DNA from: Microbacterium sp.
GTDB taxonomy: Bacteria; Actinomycetota; Actinomycetes; Actinomycetales; Microbacteriaceae
Assembly (NCBI GenBank): GCA_013823625.1
Contig: PNMM01000003.1
Coordinates: 124,001-188,000 of the forward strand
Reading direction: 5' to 3'
DNA: 64,000 nt
Shown: positions 17,547 through 27,202 of the stretch, piece after piece
Layout of the letters: the number at the start of each line of letters is the position of its first letter
Position numbering within the stretch: position 1 is the first letter of the stretch
The notes under the pieces: model-generated
Told to the model about the DNA's origin: nothing
Seen by the model: only the letters and a program-made list of their open reading frames with translations
The model's database searches: none
Made by a program: the position numbers and the translations under genes

Positions 17547-18491
17547 GTGACCGAGAAGCTTCCCAGCGACCTCGACTACTCGACCGCTGCTGAGCAGTCG
17601 TCTGAAGAAGACGAGGCGCAAGAGGGCAACACCCTCGAGGCCGACCTGCACGCGGTTGACGCTGTCGAGCACTCGGCGATGCACATCGTCGACGAGAACG
17701 CTGAGCCCGACTTCGAGGGTCTTCTTGACGAGCTTGAAGCCGCCGCTGATCCTGAAGCCGACGCCGTCGTCGACGACGCCCTTGACATTGACTCGGCCGA
17801 AGAGGCCGATGCTGCGGCTGAGGCGACGAACGACGAGTCGACCGACGCGGCTGCCGAGACCGAGGCTGCTGACGTCGACCCCTACGACGAGTTCAAGCTT
17901 GAGCTGCGCATGAAGGCCGGCAAGTGGTACGTCGTGCACTCGTACGCGGGCTTTGAGAAGCGCGTCAAGCAAAACATCGAGAACCGCAAGATCTCGATGA
18001 ACATGGAAGAAAGCATCTACGAGGTGCAGGTTCCGATGGAAGACGTCGTCGAGATCAAGAACGGGCAACGCAAGCTCGTCACGCGCGTGCGCATTCCTAG
18101 CTACGTGCTCGTTCGCATGGACCTCAACGAAGACAGCTGGTCGGTCGTTCGGCACACTCCCGGTGTGACGGGCTTTGTGGGTAACGCCCACAACCCCACC
18201 CCGCTGCGATTCGACGAGGCCTTCCAGATGCTCAAGTCGACCGTGCAGATTGCCGAGGCTCCGGCCAAGGCGGGCGGCTCGAAGGGCGGCGGCCTCGCGG
18301 CCCGCGTCATCCCCGCCGAAATCGACTTCGAGGTGGGCGAAACCATCACGATCAAGGAGGGCTCGTTCGCGGGCCTTCCCGGCACGATCAACGAGATCAA
18401 GCCCGAGAGCGGCAAGCTCATCGTGCTCGTCTCGCTGTTCGAGCGCGAGACCCCGGTCGAGCTGTCGTTCGACCAGGTGACCAAGCTCTAA
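17547..18491 (+). CDS. nusG: Transcription termination/antitermination protein NusG
   Basis: [38 protein letters not shown] domain. Confidence 0.95.
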   Translation: MTEKLPSDLDYSTAAEQSSEEDEAQEGNTLEADLHAVDAVEHSAMHIVDENAEPDFEGLLDELEAAADPEADAVVDDALDIDSAEEADAAAEATNDESTDAAAETEAADVDPYDEFKLELRMKAGKWYVVHSYAGFEKRVKQNIENRKISMNMEESIYEVQVPMEDVVEIKNGQRKLVTRVRIPSYVLVRMDLNEDSWSVVRHTPGVTGFVGNAHNPTPLRFDEAFQMLKSTVQIAEAPAKAGGSKGGGLAARVIPAEIDFEVGETITIKEGSFAGLPGTINEIKPESGKLIVLVSLFERETPVELSFDQVTKL

Positions 18492-18502
18492 CTACATAGA
18501 CC

Positions 18503-18570
18503 CCGATGAGGCGTAGCCTCATCGGCGCTGGCGTCGCGGAATTGCGTTGCAATTCTCCAAGCTCCAGCGC
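18503..18570 (+). promoter_or_regulatory. Structured leader upstream of rplK
   Basis: CCGATGAGGC-GTA-GCCTCATCGG; GAATTGC-GTT-GCAATTC; enclosing GCGCTGG/CCAGCGC. Confidence 0.55.
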
Positions 18571-18647
18571 GACCGCGGCGCGCAACGGGCGCGCAGGCGG
18601 GAGCGCAGCATCCGACCAGGATGTTGCTCGACAGAAAGAAGAAGAAC

Positions 18648-19079
18648 ATGGCACCGAAGAAGAAGGTCACGGGTCTGATCAAGCTGCAGATCCAGGCCGG
18701 CGCCGCCAACCCCGCCCCGCCCATCGGCCCGGCGCTCGGTCAGCACGGCGTCAACATCATGGAGTTCTGCAAGGCCTACAACGCGGCGACCGAAGCCCAG
18801 CGCGGCAACGTCATCCCGGTTGAGATCACCGTGTACGAAGACCGTTCGTTCACGTTCATTCTCAAGACCCCGCCGGCCGCAGAGCTCATCAAGAAGGCAG
18901 CGGGCGTGCAGAAGGGGTCGTCGACCCCGCACACCGTCAAGGTGGCCAAGCTCACCAAAGAGCAGGTTCGCGCCATCGCCGAGCAGAAGCAGGTTGACCT
19001 CAACGCCAACGACATCGAGGCGGCCGAGAAGATCATCGCCGGCACTGCTCGCAGCATGGGCATCACCGTCGAGCAGTAG
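18648..19079 (+). CDS. rplK: 50S ribosomal protein L11
   Basis: [45 protein letters not shown]. Confidence 0.97.
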   Translation: MAPKKKVTGLIKLQIQAGAANPAPPIGPALGQHGVNIMEFCKAYNAATEAQRGNVIPVEITVYEDRSFTFILKTPPAAELIKKAAGVQKGSSTPHTVKVAKLTKEQVRAIAEQKQVDLNANDIEAAEKIIAGTARSMGITVEQ

Positions 19080-19156
19080 CTCGACCCACCACCTTCACAT
19101 CAGCGGGAGAGCCAGCCAGGCTCGCCAACCGCGAACTCACTTTTAGGAGACACAAC

Positions 19157-19846
19157 ATGGCACAGAAGTCGAAGGCCTACCGGGCCGCGGCCGAGAAGAT
19201 CGAAGACGGCAAGTTCTATTCCACGACCGAGGCCGTGGCCGTCGCTCGTCAGACCGGCTCGAAGAACACCACGTCGACCGTTGAGGTTGCCCTCAAGCTC
19301 GGTGTCGACCCCCGCAAGGCCGACCAGATGGTGCGTGGCACCGTCAACCTGCCGCACGGCACGGGCAAGACCGCCCGCGTCATCGTCTTCGCGACGGGCC
19401 CCGCGGCCGAAGCTGCTATCGCAGCGGGCGCTGACGAGGTCGGTGGCGTCGAGCTCATCGAGAAGGTCGCGGGTGGCTACACCGCGTTCGACTCGGCGGT
19501 GTCGACCCCCGAGCTCATGGGCCAGGTCGGTCGTCTCGGCAAGGTGCTCGGCCCCCGTGGCCTCATGCCCAACCCCAAGACCGGCACCGTGACCCCCGAC
19601 GTGGGCAAGGCTGTTACCGACATCAAGGGCGGCAAGATCGAGTTCCGCGTCGACAAGCACGCCAACGTGCACTTCATCATCGGCAAGACCTCGTTCAGCG
19701 AAGAGCAGCTGCACGAAAACCTGAAGGCGGCGCTCGACGAGGTCATGCGCCTCAAGCCGTCGAGCTCGAAGGGACGCTACCTGCAGAAGGGCTCGCTCTC
19801 GACGACCTTCGGCCCGGGCATCCCGCTCGACGTCAACGCCGTTTAG
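19157..19846 (+). CDS. rplA: 50S ribosomal protein L1
   Basis: [27 protein letters not shown]. Confidence 0.97.
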   Translation: MAQKSKAYRAAAEKIEDGKFYSTTEAVAVARQTGSKNTTSTVEVALKLGVDPRKADQMVRGTVNLPHGTGKTARVIVFATGPAAEAAIAAGADEVGGVELIEKVAGGYTAFDSAVSTPELMGQVGRLGKVLGPRGLMPNPKTGTVTPDVGKAVTDIKGGKIEFRVDKHANVHFIIGKTSFSEEQLHENLKAALDEVMRLKPSSSKGRYLQKGSLSTTFGPGIPLDVNAV

Positions 19847-19883
19847 CGTTCACTGCCGCGCCGCCGCTACGGCGGCTCGGCGC

Positions 19884-19920
19884 GAGAATGGCCCCGCCTC
19901 TGGCGGGGCCATTCTCGTTG
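19884..19920 (+). terminator. Rho-independent terminator after rplA
   Basis: Perfect 15-bp stem GAGAATGGCCCCGCC-TCT-GGCGGGGCCATTCTC then GTTG. Confidence 0.85.
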
Positions 19921-19976
19921 TCGGCGCCAGGTACGGGGGCGTTGCGTGGCGCGCTTCGGGTGACGGATGCGGGGCT

Positions 19977-20942
19977 CTAGCCGCGCGCCACCTCGACCAC
20001 GACCTTGCCGCGCGTGTGGCCCGACTCGACTAGGCGGTGTGCCTCGGCGAGCTCCTCGAGCGGCAGCACGCGGTCGACGTGCACGCGCAGATCGCCCGCG
20101 TCGATCATGCGGGTGATGACGGCCAGGGTCGCGCCGCTCGGCGACACCTTGTAGTCGGTGGCGCGCACGCGCGCATCTCGCGCCTCATCGAGCATGGTCG
20201 GCCAACTGCCGCTCGGAGCATTGATGAGCAGCCCGCCCGGGCGCAGGGTGGTGAGCGATCTCGTGCCCGTGTTGTCGTGCACATTGCCGATGAGGTCGAT
20301 GACCACATCGTGGTTGTGCACCTCGTGCTCAAAGCGCGTGCTCGTGTAGTCGATGACGCGGGCGGCCCCGAGTTCGCGCACGAACGAGACGTTGGCGGGG
20401 GAACACGTGGCGGTGACGGTTGCGCCGAAGTAGGTGGCCAACTGCACGGCGAAGTGACCGACGCCGCCCGCGCCCGCGTGAATGAGCATCCGTTGGCCGT
20501 CATGGGCGCGCGCGATGTCGACGACCATTCCCCAGGCGGTGAGCGCCGCGAGAGGAACAGCAGCCGCTTCGGCCATGGTGAGCGAGGTGGGCTTGGGCGC
20601 CAGAAAGAGCTCGGGCACCGACGCGAACTCGGCATTGCCGCCGTCGAGGCGTGGCACGAGCGTCATGCCATAGACCTCGCGGCCCGCGGCGAGGGAGTGC
20701 GAGAGATAGGCCGGCTCGACGACCGTTCCGGCGATGTCGAAGCCGAGCACGACCGGGTATTGGCGAATCGCGGCCGCTGACCCTCGGCCCGCTCGCGTCT
20801 TGACGTCAATGGGGTTCACGCTCGTTGCGTGCACGCGCACGAGTGCCTCGGCCCCGGCGCGCGCGGGCAACGGCAGTTCGGCTGCCTGAAGCATCTCGGG
20901 CCCGCCGACCCCGGTCATGACCATTGCGCGCATCGTCGTCAT
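19977..20942 (-). CDS. Zinc-type alcohol dehydrogenase-like NADP-dependent oxidoreductase (MDR family)
   Basis: VHATSVNPIDVKTRAG, LIHAGAGGVGHFAVQLA. Confidence 0.9.
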   Translation of the reverse strand: MTTMRAMVMTGVGGPEMLQAAELPLPARAGAEALVRVHATSVNPIDVKTRAGRGSAAAIRQYPVVLGFDIAGTVVEPAYLSHSLAAGREVYGMTLVPRLDGGNAEFASVPELFLAPKPTSLTMAEAAAVPLAALTAWGMVVDIARAHDGQRMLIHAGAGGVGHFAVQLATYFGATVTATCSPANVSFVRELGAARVIDYTSTRFEHEVHNHDVVIDLIGNVHDNTGTRSLTTLRPGGLLINAPSGSWPTMLDEARDARVRATDYKVSPSGATLAVITRMIDAGDLRVHVDRVLPLEELAEAHRLVESGHTRGKVVVEVARG

Positions 20943-21074
20943 TGCTCGCCGTTCCTCCCCGTGCTCAGCCCAGTGAACACGACACTCGGGTCAGTCGTGT
21001 TAACGCACGGTCACATCCCGGAGTCAGCCGTGCGCCTCATCGACGCCCGTCACCCGTACCATGGTCGCTGATCA

Positions 21075-21827
21075 TTGCCTCTGCTCGTGAAGGGTGTCTT
21101 GTGCGTCTGTTGTGTCGTGTCAGTGTGGCTACTGGCGGCTAACTCGCTCGTGATCGACAGCCCCCGGCGGCATCGGGATGCCGCACTCGCCATCATCGGC
21201 GCCTTCCTCGTGGCCGCCGCCCTCGTGCTCATTTGGCTGGCCCGCGTTCAGGTTCCGCGCGAGCTATACGTGAGCGAGCTCGGAGCGCTCGGCGAGCCGA
21301 CGGCCGAACAGTTTCGTGCAGCGTTGCTCTTGCTCGTCGCCGGCGGATTATTCGTGGCCTGGTCGATGCGTGATCTGCGCAGTCGGCCGTGGGTGCTGCG
21401 CCGCGGAACCCCCGCTCTCACGCTCGCGTTCGCCTGTTCGGCGTTCTTCGTCGCATCACAAGTGCCGTGCACGCCGTCGTGCCCCTTGCCGTTGGGCGAC
21501 ACGTTTACCGTGCAAGATCTCGTGCACACCCTTGCCGCGATTGCCGCGTTCGCGGCGGCCTGTTGGGCCATGCTGCAGGTGGCGTTCGCCCCCGGTCACC
21601 GCGCGCTGAGCGGCATCACTCTGCTCATGGCTCTCGCGGTGGGTGTGGTCGCGGCGACGGGAGGGCTGCTGTCGCTCGCGCGCTGGAATGCCGTGTTCGG
21701 CAGCCGTCTCGAACTCGTCGCGACGACGATCGGTATCGCCTGGCTCGTGGTCTTCGGCATCGTTCGTGCCGCTCGACTGGTCACGCGCCCCGCACTGACC
21801 ACAGCGGCGACACCGGACTCGGCATAG
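21075..21827 (+). CDS. DUF998-like membrane protein
   Basis: Multiple TM helices, SCPLPLGDTFTVQDLVHTLAA; start uncertain. Confidence 0.7.
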   Translation: MPLLVKGVLCVCCVVSVWLLAANSLVIDSPRRHRDAALAIIGAFLVAAALVLIWLARVQVPRELYVSELGALGEPTAEQFRAALLLLVAGGLFVAWSMRDLRSRPWVLRRGTPALTLAFACSAFFVASQVPCTPSCPLPLGDTFTVQDLVHTLAAIAAFAAACWAMLQVAFAPGHRALSGITLLMALAVGVVAATGGLLSLARWNAVFGSRLELVATTIGIAWLVVFGIVRAARLVTRPALTTAATPDSA

Positions 21828-21924
21828 GTCATACCTATCTTGGCCGCGCGCGGCCAGCGCCCGTAGAGTGGGAGCATCGAGCGCGCGTTGATTGCGATCG
21901 CCACCACCACCGAGGAGTTTTGCC

Positions 21925-22674
21925 GTGCCCCGTCCCTCTGCCTCTGTGCAGCTCTATACCGTGCGTGACGCCCTCGCGGCCGACCCGGCCGCCACCGCGC
22001 ACCGACTCGCTGACCTGGGCGTGCGTACGGTTGAACCCTTCGGCCTTGTTGATGCGGTCGAGTCCCTCGAGCCCGCGTTGAGTGCCGCCGGGCTCACGGC
22101 TCCGACCTCTCACGTCACTCTGCACGGCGGAGCGCACGAGGCAGCCTTTGCGGCCGCTCGTCGGCTCGGCGTGACGACCCTCATCGACCCCTACATCCCG
22201 GAAGAGCGCTGGACCACGCGCACGGATGTCGCGGCACTCGCCGCAGAGTTCGCCGAGATTGCGCGGCACGCCGCCGGCCACGGACTGCAGGTGGCGTATC
22301 ACAACCACTGGTGGGAACTCGAGACTCTCGTCGACGGCAGCCCCGCACTCGAGGTGTTTGCCGATGAGCTCGGCGACGCGCCGGTTGCTCTTGAGCTCGA
22401 CACCTATTGGAGCGCCGTCGGTGGCGTCGACCCCGTCGCCTTGCTCGGCCGGCTGGGAGAGCGCGTGGTTGCGCTGCATATCAAAGACGGGCCGATCACG
22501 CGTGATGCCGCGCTGCAGCTGCCGGCCGGTCAGGGGGCCATGCCCATCGCCGAGATTCTTGCGGCGGCGCCGAGCGCACGCCCGGTCATCGAGTTTGACG
22601 AGTATGCGGGCGATCTCTTCGAGGGGATCGCCGCGAGCATCGCGCACCTGCGCTCGCTCGGGGTTGAGCTGTGA
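21925..22674 (+). CDS. Sugar phosphate isomerase/epimerase (TIM barrel)
   Basis: SVQLYTVRDALAADP, AYHNHWWELE, ALHIKDGP. Confidence 0.88.
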   Translation: MPRPSASVQLYTVRDALAADPAATAHRLADLGVRTVEPFGLVDAVESLEPALSAAGLTAPTSHVTLHGGAHEAAFAAARRLGVTTLIDPYIPEERWTTRTDVAALAAEFAEIARHAAGHGLQVAYHNHWWELETLVDGSPALEVFADELGDAPVALELDTYWSAVGGVDPVALLGRLGERVVALHIKDGPITRDAALQLPAGQGAMPIAEILAAAPSARPVIEFDEYAGDLFEGIAASIAHLRSLGVEL

Positions 22675-23783
22675 GCGGTCCCGTTGGCGTTGGGGTGATC
22701 GGCGCCGGAGTCATCAGCCAGCAGTACCTCGAGAACCTGACGCGCGCGGCCGACGTGCGCGTGCTCATGGTTGCCGACCTTGACACTGATCGTGCCGCCG
22801 CGCGGGCTGCCGAATACGGTGTGCCGTCGAGCGGCTCGGTGACCGAGCTGCTCGCGCGCGACGACATTGAGATCGTCGTGAACCTCACGATTCCGGCAGC
22901 CCACGTTCCGGTTGCGCTCGACGCTCTCGCGGCCGGCAAACATGTCTGGAGCGAGAAGCCCTTCGCGCTCGACCTTGTGAGCGGCCAAGCCTTGCTGGAT
23001 GAGGCCCACCGCCTCGGCTTGCGCGTTGCGTGTGCGCCCGACACGGTGCTGGGCGCGGGCATCCAGACCGGTCGTCGCCTGATCGAGTCGGGCGCAATCG
23101 GCACTCCTCTCACGGCTCTCACGCTCTTTCAGGTGTCGGGGCCCGAGACGTGGCACCCGAGCCCCGAGTTTCTCTATGCGCGCGGCGGCGGGCCACTCTT
23201 CGACATGGGGCCGTACTACCTCTCGACGCTCGTGCAACTCATGGGCCCTGCGGCGCACGTGGTGGCCCGCGGGTCGCAATCGCGAGCATCCCGTGTCATC
23301 GGTTCCGGGCCGCGTGCGGGTGAATCGTTCCCCGTCGAGGTGCCGACGCACGTGGCCGCCCTCATCGACTTCGAGAACGGCACGAGCGCTCAGAGCACCT
23401 TCTCGTTTCAGTCGAGCCGGCCGCGCGTCGGCATCGTCGAGATTTCGGGCACGGAGGGCACGCTCGTTTTGCCCGACCCCAACAACTTTGAGGGCGAGTT
23501 GCGCGTCTGGCGCGACGGCATGTTTGACGAGGCCGAGGCCGAGGTCGTGCCCGCGAGCGGGTCAACCTTTTCGCGCGGCGCCGGGGTTGTTGAGCTCGCA
23601 CGCGCGATTCGCGCGGGGCGACCCGAGCGAGCCTCAGGCGAGTTCGCCTTTCACGTGCTCGACCTCATGGTCTCGATTCAGCAATCGGCCGAAACCGACG
23701 GCGCCGCGATTCCGATCGCGAGCACCATTGCGATTCCGCCCGCTCTGCCCGAAGACTGGGACCCAACCGCTTCGACCCTCTAG
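22671..23783 (+). CDS. Gfo/Idh/MocA family oxidoreductase
   Basis: GVGVIGAGVISQQYLENL, GKHVWSEKPFAL, GGPLFDMGPYYL. Confidence 0.92.
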   Translation: MSGPVGVGVIGAGVISQQYLENLTRAADVRVLMVADLDTDRAAARAAEYGVPSSGSVTELLARDDIEIVVNLTIPAAHVPVALDALAAGKHVWSEKPFALDLVSGQALLDEAHRLGLRVACAPDTVLGAGIQTGRRLIESGAIGTPLTALTLFQVSGPETWHPSPEFLYARGGGPLFDMGPYYLSTLVQLMGPAAHVVARGSQSRASRVIGSGPRAGESFPVEVPTHVAALIDFENGTSAQSTFSFQSSRPRVGIVEISGTEGTLVLPDPNNFEGELRVWRDGMFDEAEAEVVPASGSTFSRGAGVVELARAIRAGRPERASGEFAFHVLDLMVSIQQSAETDGAAIPIASTIAIPPALPEDWDPTASTL

Positions 23784-23792
23784 GAGTCACGC

Positions 23793-24875
23793 ATGAGCCA
23801 CGCACCCCTTGGTGTTGCTTTCATCGGCGGCGGATTCATGGCCGACGTGCACAGCCGCGCCGCGCGTGCCGCCGGTGCGCGCATCGTGGGAGTGACGAGT
23901 TCGAGCCCGGCAGGGTCCCGCGTGGCCGCCGACCGCATCGGCGCCGACGTCGCCTTCGATGACGTGGATGCTCTGCTCGCCGACCCGGCCATCGACGTCG
24001 TGCACGTCGTCACCCCCAACGCCACTCACCACGAACTGACCACGCGCGTGCTCGCCGCGGGCAAGCATGTGGTGTGCGAGAAGCCGCTCGCGACGACCGT
24101 CGCCGACGCCCTCGACCTCGAGCAGCGGGCCGCCGCCGCCGGCGTCGTCGCAACCGTGCCCTTCGTCTACCGGTTTCACCCGATGGTGCGCGAGGCGCGG
24201 GCGCGGGTGGCGGCGGGCCAGGTGGGGCAGCTGTTCAGCGTGCAGGGTGCGTACTTGCAAGACTGGTTGCTCGCCGCTGACGACGACAACTGGCGGGTCT
24301 CGACCGAGGCCGGAGGCGCTTCACGCGCCTTCGCCGACATTGGTTCGCACTTGTGCGACCTGCTCGAGTTCGTCACGGGAGACCGCCTCGCGCGCGTACA
24401 GGCACTGACGAGCACGGTGTTTGCCGAGCGAGCGTCGACGGGCCCCGTTCACACCGAAGACCTCGCCGGAGTTCTGGCACAGACGCACGCGGGGGCCGTC
24501 GTGAGTCTGCTCGTGTCGCAAGTGGCCCCCGGCCGCAAGAACGGGCTCGTGCTCGAGCTGCATGGCGCCACCGAGTCACTGCGGTTTGAGCAAGAGCGGC
24601 CCGAAGAACTCTGGATCGGCGCGCGCACGGGTAGCCGAGCGCACTTGCGCAACAACGACGAGCTGCACCCCGATGCCGCACGACTCGCTGTGCTGCCTCC
24701 CGGACACCCGCTGGGGTACCAAGACGCCTTCACGGCCTTTGCCGCTGACACCTACGCGGCGGTGCGCGGCACCCACCCGGAAGGCCTCCCCGTCTTCGCC
24801 GACGGCGTGCGGGCGGCCCGCATCACGGATGCTGTGCTCGCCTCGGCGCGCAAGGGCACGTGGAGCGAGCTCTAG
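23793..24875 (+). CDS. Gfo/Idh/MocA family oxidoreductase
   Basis: VAFIGGGFMADVHSRAARA, GKHVVCEKPLATT, RAFADIGSHLCDL. Confidence 0.92.
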   Translation: MSHAPLGVAFIGGGFMADVHSRAARAAGARIVGVTSSSPAGSRVAADRIGADVAFDDVDALLADPAIDVVHVVTPNATHHELTTRVLAAGKHVVCEKPLATTVADALDLEQRAAAAGVVATVPFVYRFHPMVREARARVAAGQVGQLFSVQGAYLQDWLLAADDDNWRVSTEAGGASRAFADIGSHLCDLLEFVTGDRLARVQALTSTVFAERASTGPVHTEDLAGVLAQTHAGAVVSLLVSQVAPGRKNGLVLELHGATESLRFEQERPEELWIGARTGSRAHLRNNDELHPDAARLAVLPPGHPLGYQDAFTAFAADTYAAVRGTHPEGLPVFADGVRAARITDAVLASARKGTWSEL

Positions 24876-24929
24876 CGGCCGGGTAACCCACCAACCTCAC
24901 CCTGACCACACCACGACGAAGGAGTCACG

Positions 24930-25940
24930 ATGGCGACGCATCCCGTCACCCTGTTCACCGGCCAGTGGGCCGACCTCACCCTCGAAGAAGTCGCGACTCT
25001 CGCTGAGCAGTGGGGCTATGACGGCCTCGAGATCGCGTGCTCGGGCGAGCACCTCGACGTGCAGCGCGCCGTGGATGACGACGACTACTTGCAGGGGCGC
25101 CTCGACATTCTGAAGCGACACAACCTGAAGGTCTATGCGATCTCGCACCACCTCGCCGGGCAAGCCGTGTGCGATGACCCCATCGACTTTCGGCACCAAG
25201 CCATCTTGTCGAGCCGGGTGTGGGGCGACGGCGAGCCGGAGGGCGTGCGTCAGCGGGCCGCGGAAGATCTGAAGCTTGCCGCCCGTGCGGCCCGCCGCCT
25301 GGGTGTCGACACTGTTGTGGGTTTCACGGGCTCGAGCATCTGGCCCTACGTGGCGATGTTTCCGCCCGTGCCGGCGAGTGTGATCGAGGGCGGATACGAC
25401 GACTTCGCGCGCCGATGGAATCCCATCCTCGACGTCTTCGACAGCGAGGGAGTGCGCTTCGCCCACGAGGTGCACCCGGGCGAGATTGCGTACGACTACT
25501 GGACGAGTGTGCGCTCGCTCGAGGCGATCAATCACCGCGAAGCGTTCGGGTTCAACTGGGACCCTTCGCACATGATGTGGCAGAACATTGACCCCGTGGG
25601 CTTCATCGTCGACTTCGCCGATCGCATCTACCACGTCGACTGCAAAGACACGCGCGTGCGCCCGCAGAACGGGCGAGCCGGGGTCATGGGTTCGCACTTG
25701 GCCTGGGGCGACCCCAAGCGGGGATGGGACTTCGTCTCGACCGGGCACGGCGACGTGCCGTGGGAAGACTCGTTCCGCGCGCTCAAGTCGATTGGCTACT
25801 CCGGCCCGATCTCGATCGAGTGGGAAGACGCGGGCATGAGTCGCTTGCACGGCGCGGCCGAAGCGGTGGGATTTGTGCGGTCGCTGCTGTGGGATCTGCC
25901 CGAGCAATCGTTTGATGCGGCGTTCTCGAACCAGGACTAA
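24930..25940 (+). CDS. Sugar phosphate isomerase/epimerase
   Basis: WGYDGLEIACSGEHLD, FAHEVHPGEIAYDYW, FNWDPSHMMWQNIDP. Confidence 0.9.
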   Translation: MATHPVTLFTGQWADLTLEEVATLAEQWGYDGLEIACSGEHLDVQRAVDDDDYLQGRLDILKRHNLKVYAISHHLAGQAVCDDPIDFRHQAILSSRVWGDGEPEGVRQRAAEDLKLAARAARRLGVDTVVGFTGSSIWPYVAMFPPVPASVIEGGYDDFARRWNPILDVFDSEGVRFAHEVHPGEIAYDYWTSVRSLEAINHREAFGFNWDPSHMMWQNIDPVGFIVDFADRIYHVDCKDTRVRPQNGRAGVMGSHLAWGDPKRGWDFVSTGHGDVPWEDSFRALKSIGYSGPISIEWEDAGMSRLHGAAEAVGFVRSLLWDLPEQSFDAAFSNQD

Positions 25941-25978
25941 TCGCGGCCGACGAGGCTGCGCCGAAAAGTGAATGAGCT

Positions 25979-26065
25979 GGTCCCCCATTTTGGGGACCGA
26001 GTCGCCCCCCAACGGGGGACTGCAACTGGCGTTCGTTAAGCGCACACTGTTTGTGGGGGACAAAC
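25979..26065 (+). promoter_or_regulatory. Cluster of three GGGGAC hairpins
   Basis: GGTCCCC..GGGGACC; GTCGCCCCCC-AAC-GGGGGAC; GTTTGT-GGGGG-ACAAAC in about 87 nt of intergenic DNA. Confidence 0.5.
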
Positions 26066-26175
26066 CCGGTCCTCCACAAGGCGGACTTGATCGACCCGAA
26101 CGATCGAGACCTCCTGAGCGCGGCCGCACCCACGGTTGCTACCCGAAACTGAGATACCCGAACCCGAGGCACCCG

Positions 26176-26283
26176 ATGATCACCCTCCCCTTGATCATGA
26201 CCGTGTCGCTCGTTGGATTCTTCGGCCTCATCGTCGGCATCGCCGGCACGGGTCGTCGATCACGCGGCGCACACCGAGCCTGA
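26176..26283 (+). CDS. Small (35 aa) single-TM membrane peptide MITLPLIMTVSLVGFFGLIVGIAGTGRRSRGAHRA
   Basis: ORF with TM helix and basic C-terminus, followed by a terminator. Confidence 0.5.
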   Translation: MITLPLIMTVSLVGFFGLIVGIAGTGRRSRGAHRA

Positions 26284-26317
26284 GAACACTCGGCTCACCA
26301 ACGCTCCATCCCCTGAG

Positions 26318-26358
26318 AGCCCCGGCCTGCTCCCCCTAGCGGCCGGGGCTCCTTTTTG
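26318..26358 (+). terminator. Rho-independent terminator
   Basis: AGCCCCGGCC ... GGCCGGGGCT followed by CCTTTTT. Confidence 0.85.
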
Positions 26359-26461
26359 TGCGATGCGCGGTCGCGGGGCGCCGAGACCCGGCGATCGAGC
26401 GGTGATTGCGCGCAGGGCAAGCTCAAAGTCGGCTCATAGGTTGGTGCGCGTTACTAGAGTC

Positions 26462-27202
26462 ATGGCTGACGACGAGCTTCCCGAAACCCCCCGCCTCACG
26501 CGCCCTGACGGTTCGCCCGTGCGCGCCCTCGTGGTCGATGACGAGCCCTCGCTCGCCGACCTGGTCTCGATGGCGTTGAAGTACGAGGGGTGGGATGTTC
26601 GCACCGCGTTGACCGGCCAGCAAGCCCTGCAGCACGGCCGCGAGTTCAAGCCCGACGTCGTCGTGCTCGACATCATGCTGCCCGACCTCGATGGTCTCGA
26701 AGTGCTGCGCCGCTTGCGCTCTGACGGCTCTGATGTTCCGGTGCTCTTCTTGACCGCGAAAGACTCGGTCGATGACCGCGTTGTCGGCTTGACCGCCGGC
26801 GGCGACGACTACGTCACCAAGCCGTTCAGCCTCGAAGAGCTGGTGGCCCGCCTGCGTGGGCTCATCCGTCGCAGCACGCTCGTCGTGAGCGAGCGCGCCA
26901 ACCCCGAAATCACGGTGGGCGATCTCGTGCTCAACGAAGAGAGCTACGAAGTTCGACGCGGCGACACCGAGATCGAGCTCACGGCGACCGAGTTTGAGCT
27001 GCTGCGCTACTTGATGCGCAACCCCAAGCGCGTGCTCAGCAAGGCCCAGATTCTCGACCGGGTGTGGAGCTACGACTTCGGTGGCCGCTCGAGCATCGTT
27101 GAGATCTACATTTCGTACTTGCGCAAGAAGATTGACTCGCTCGGCCCCGCGATGATTCACACCGTGCGCGGCGTCGGGTACATGATCAAGCCGGTCGCTT
27201 AA
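26462..27202 (+). CDS. OmpR-family response regulator
   Basis: VRALVVDDEPSLADLVSMALKYEGW, winged-helix LTATEFELLRYLMRNPKRVLSKAQIL. Confidence 0.94.
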   Translation: MADDELPETPRLTRPDGSPVRALVVDDEPSLADLVSMALKYEGWDVRTALTGQQALQHGREFKPDVVVLDIMLPDLDGLEVLRRLRSDGSDVPVLFLTAKDSVDDRVVGLTAGGDDYVTKPFSLEELVARLRGLIRRSTLVVSERANPEITVGDLVLNEESYEVRRGDTEIELTATEFELLRYLMRNPKRVLSKAQILDRVWSYDFGGRSSIVEIYISYLRKKIDSLGPAMIHTVRGVGYMIKPVA

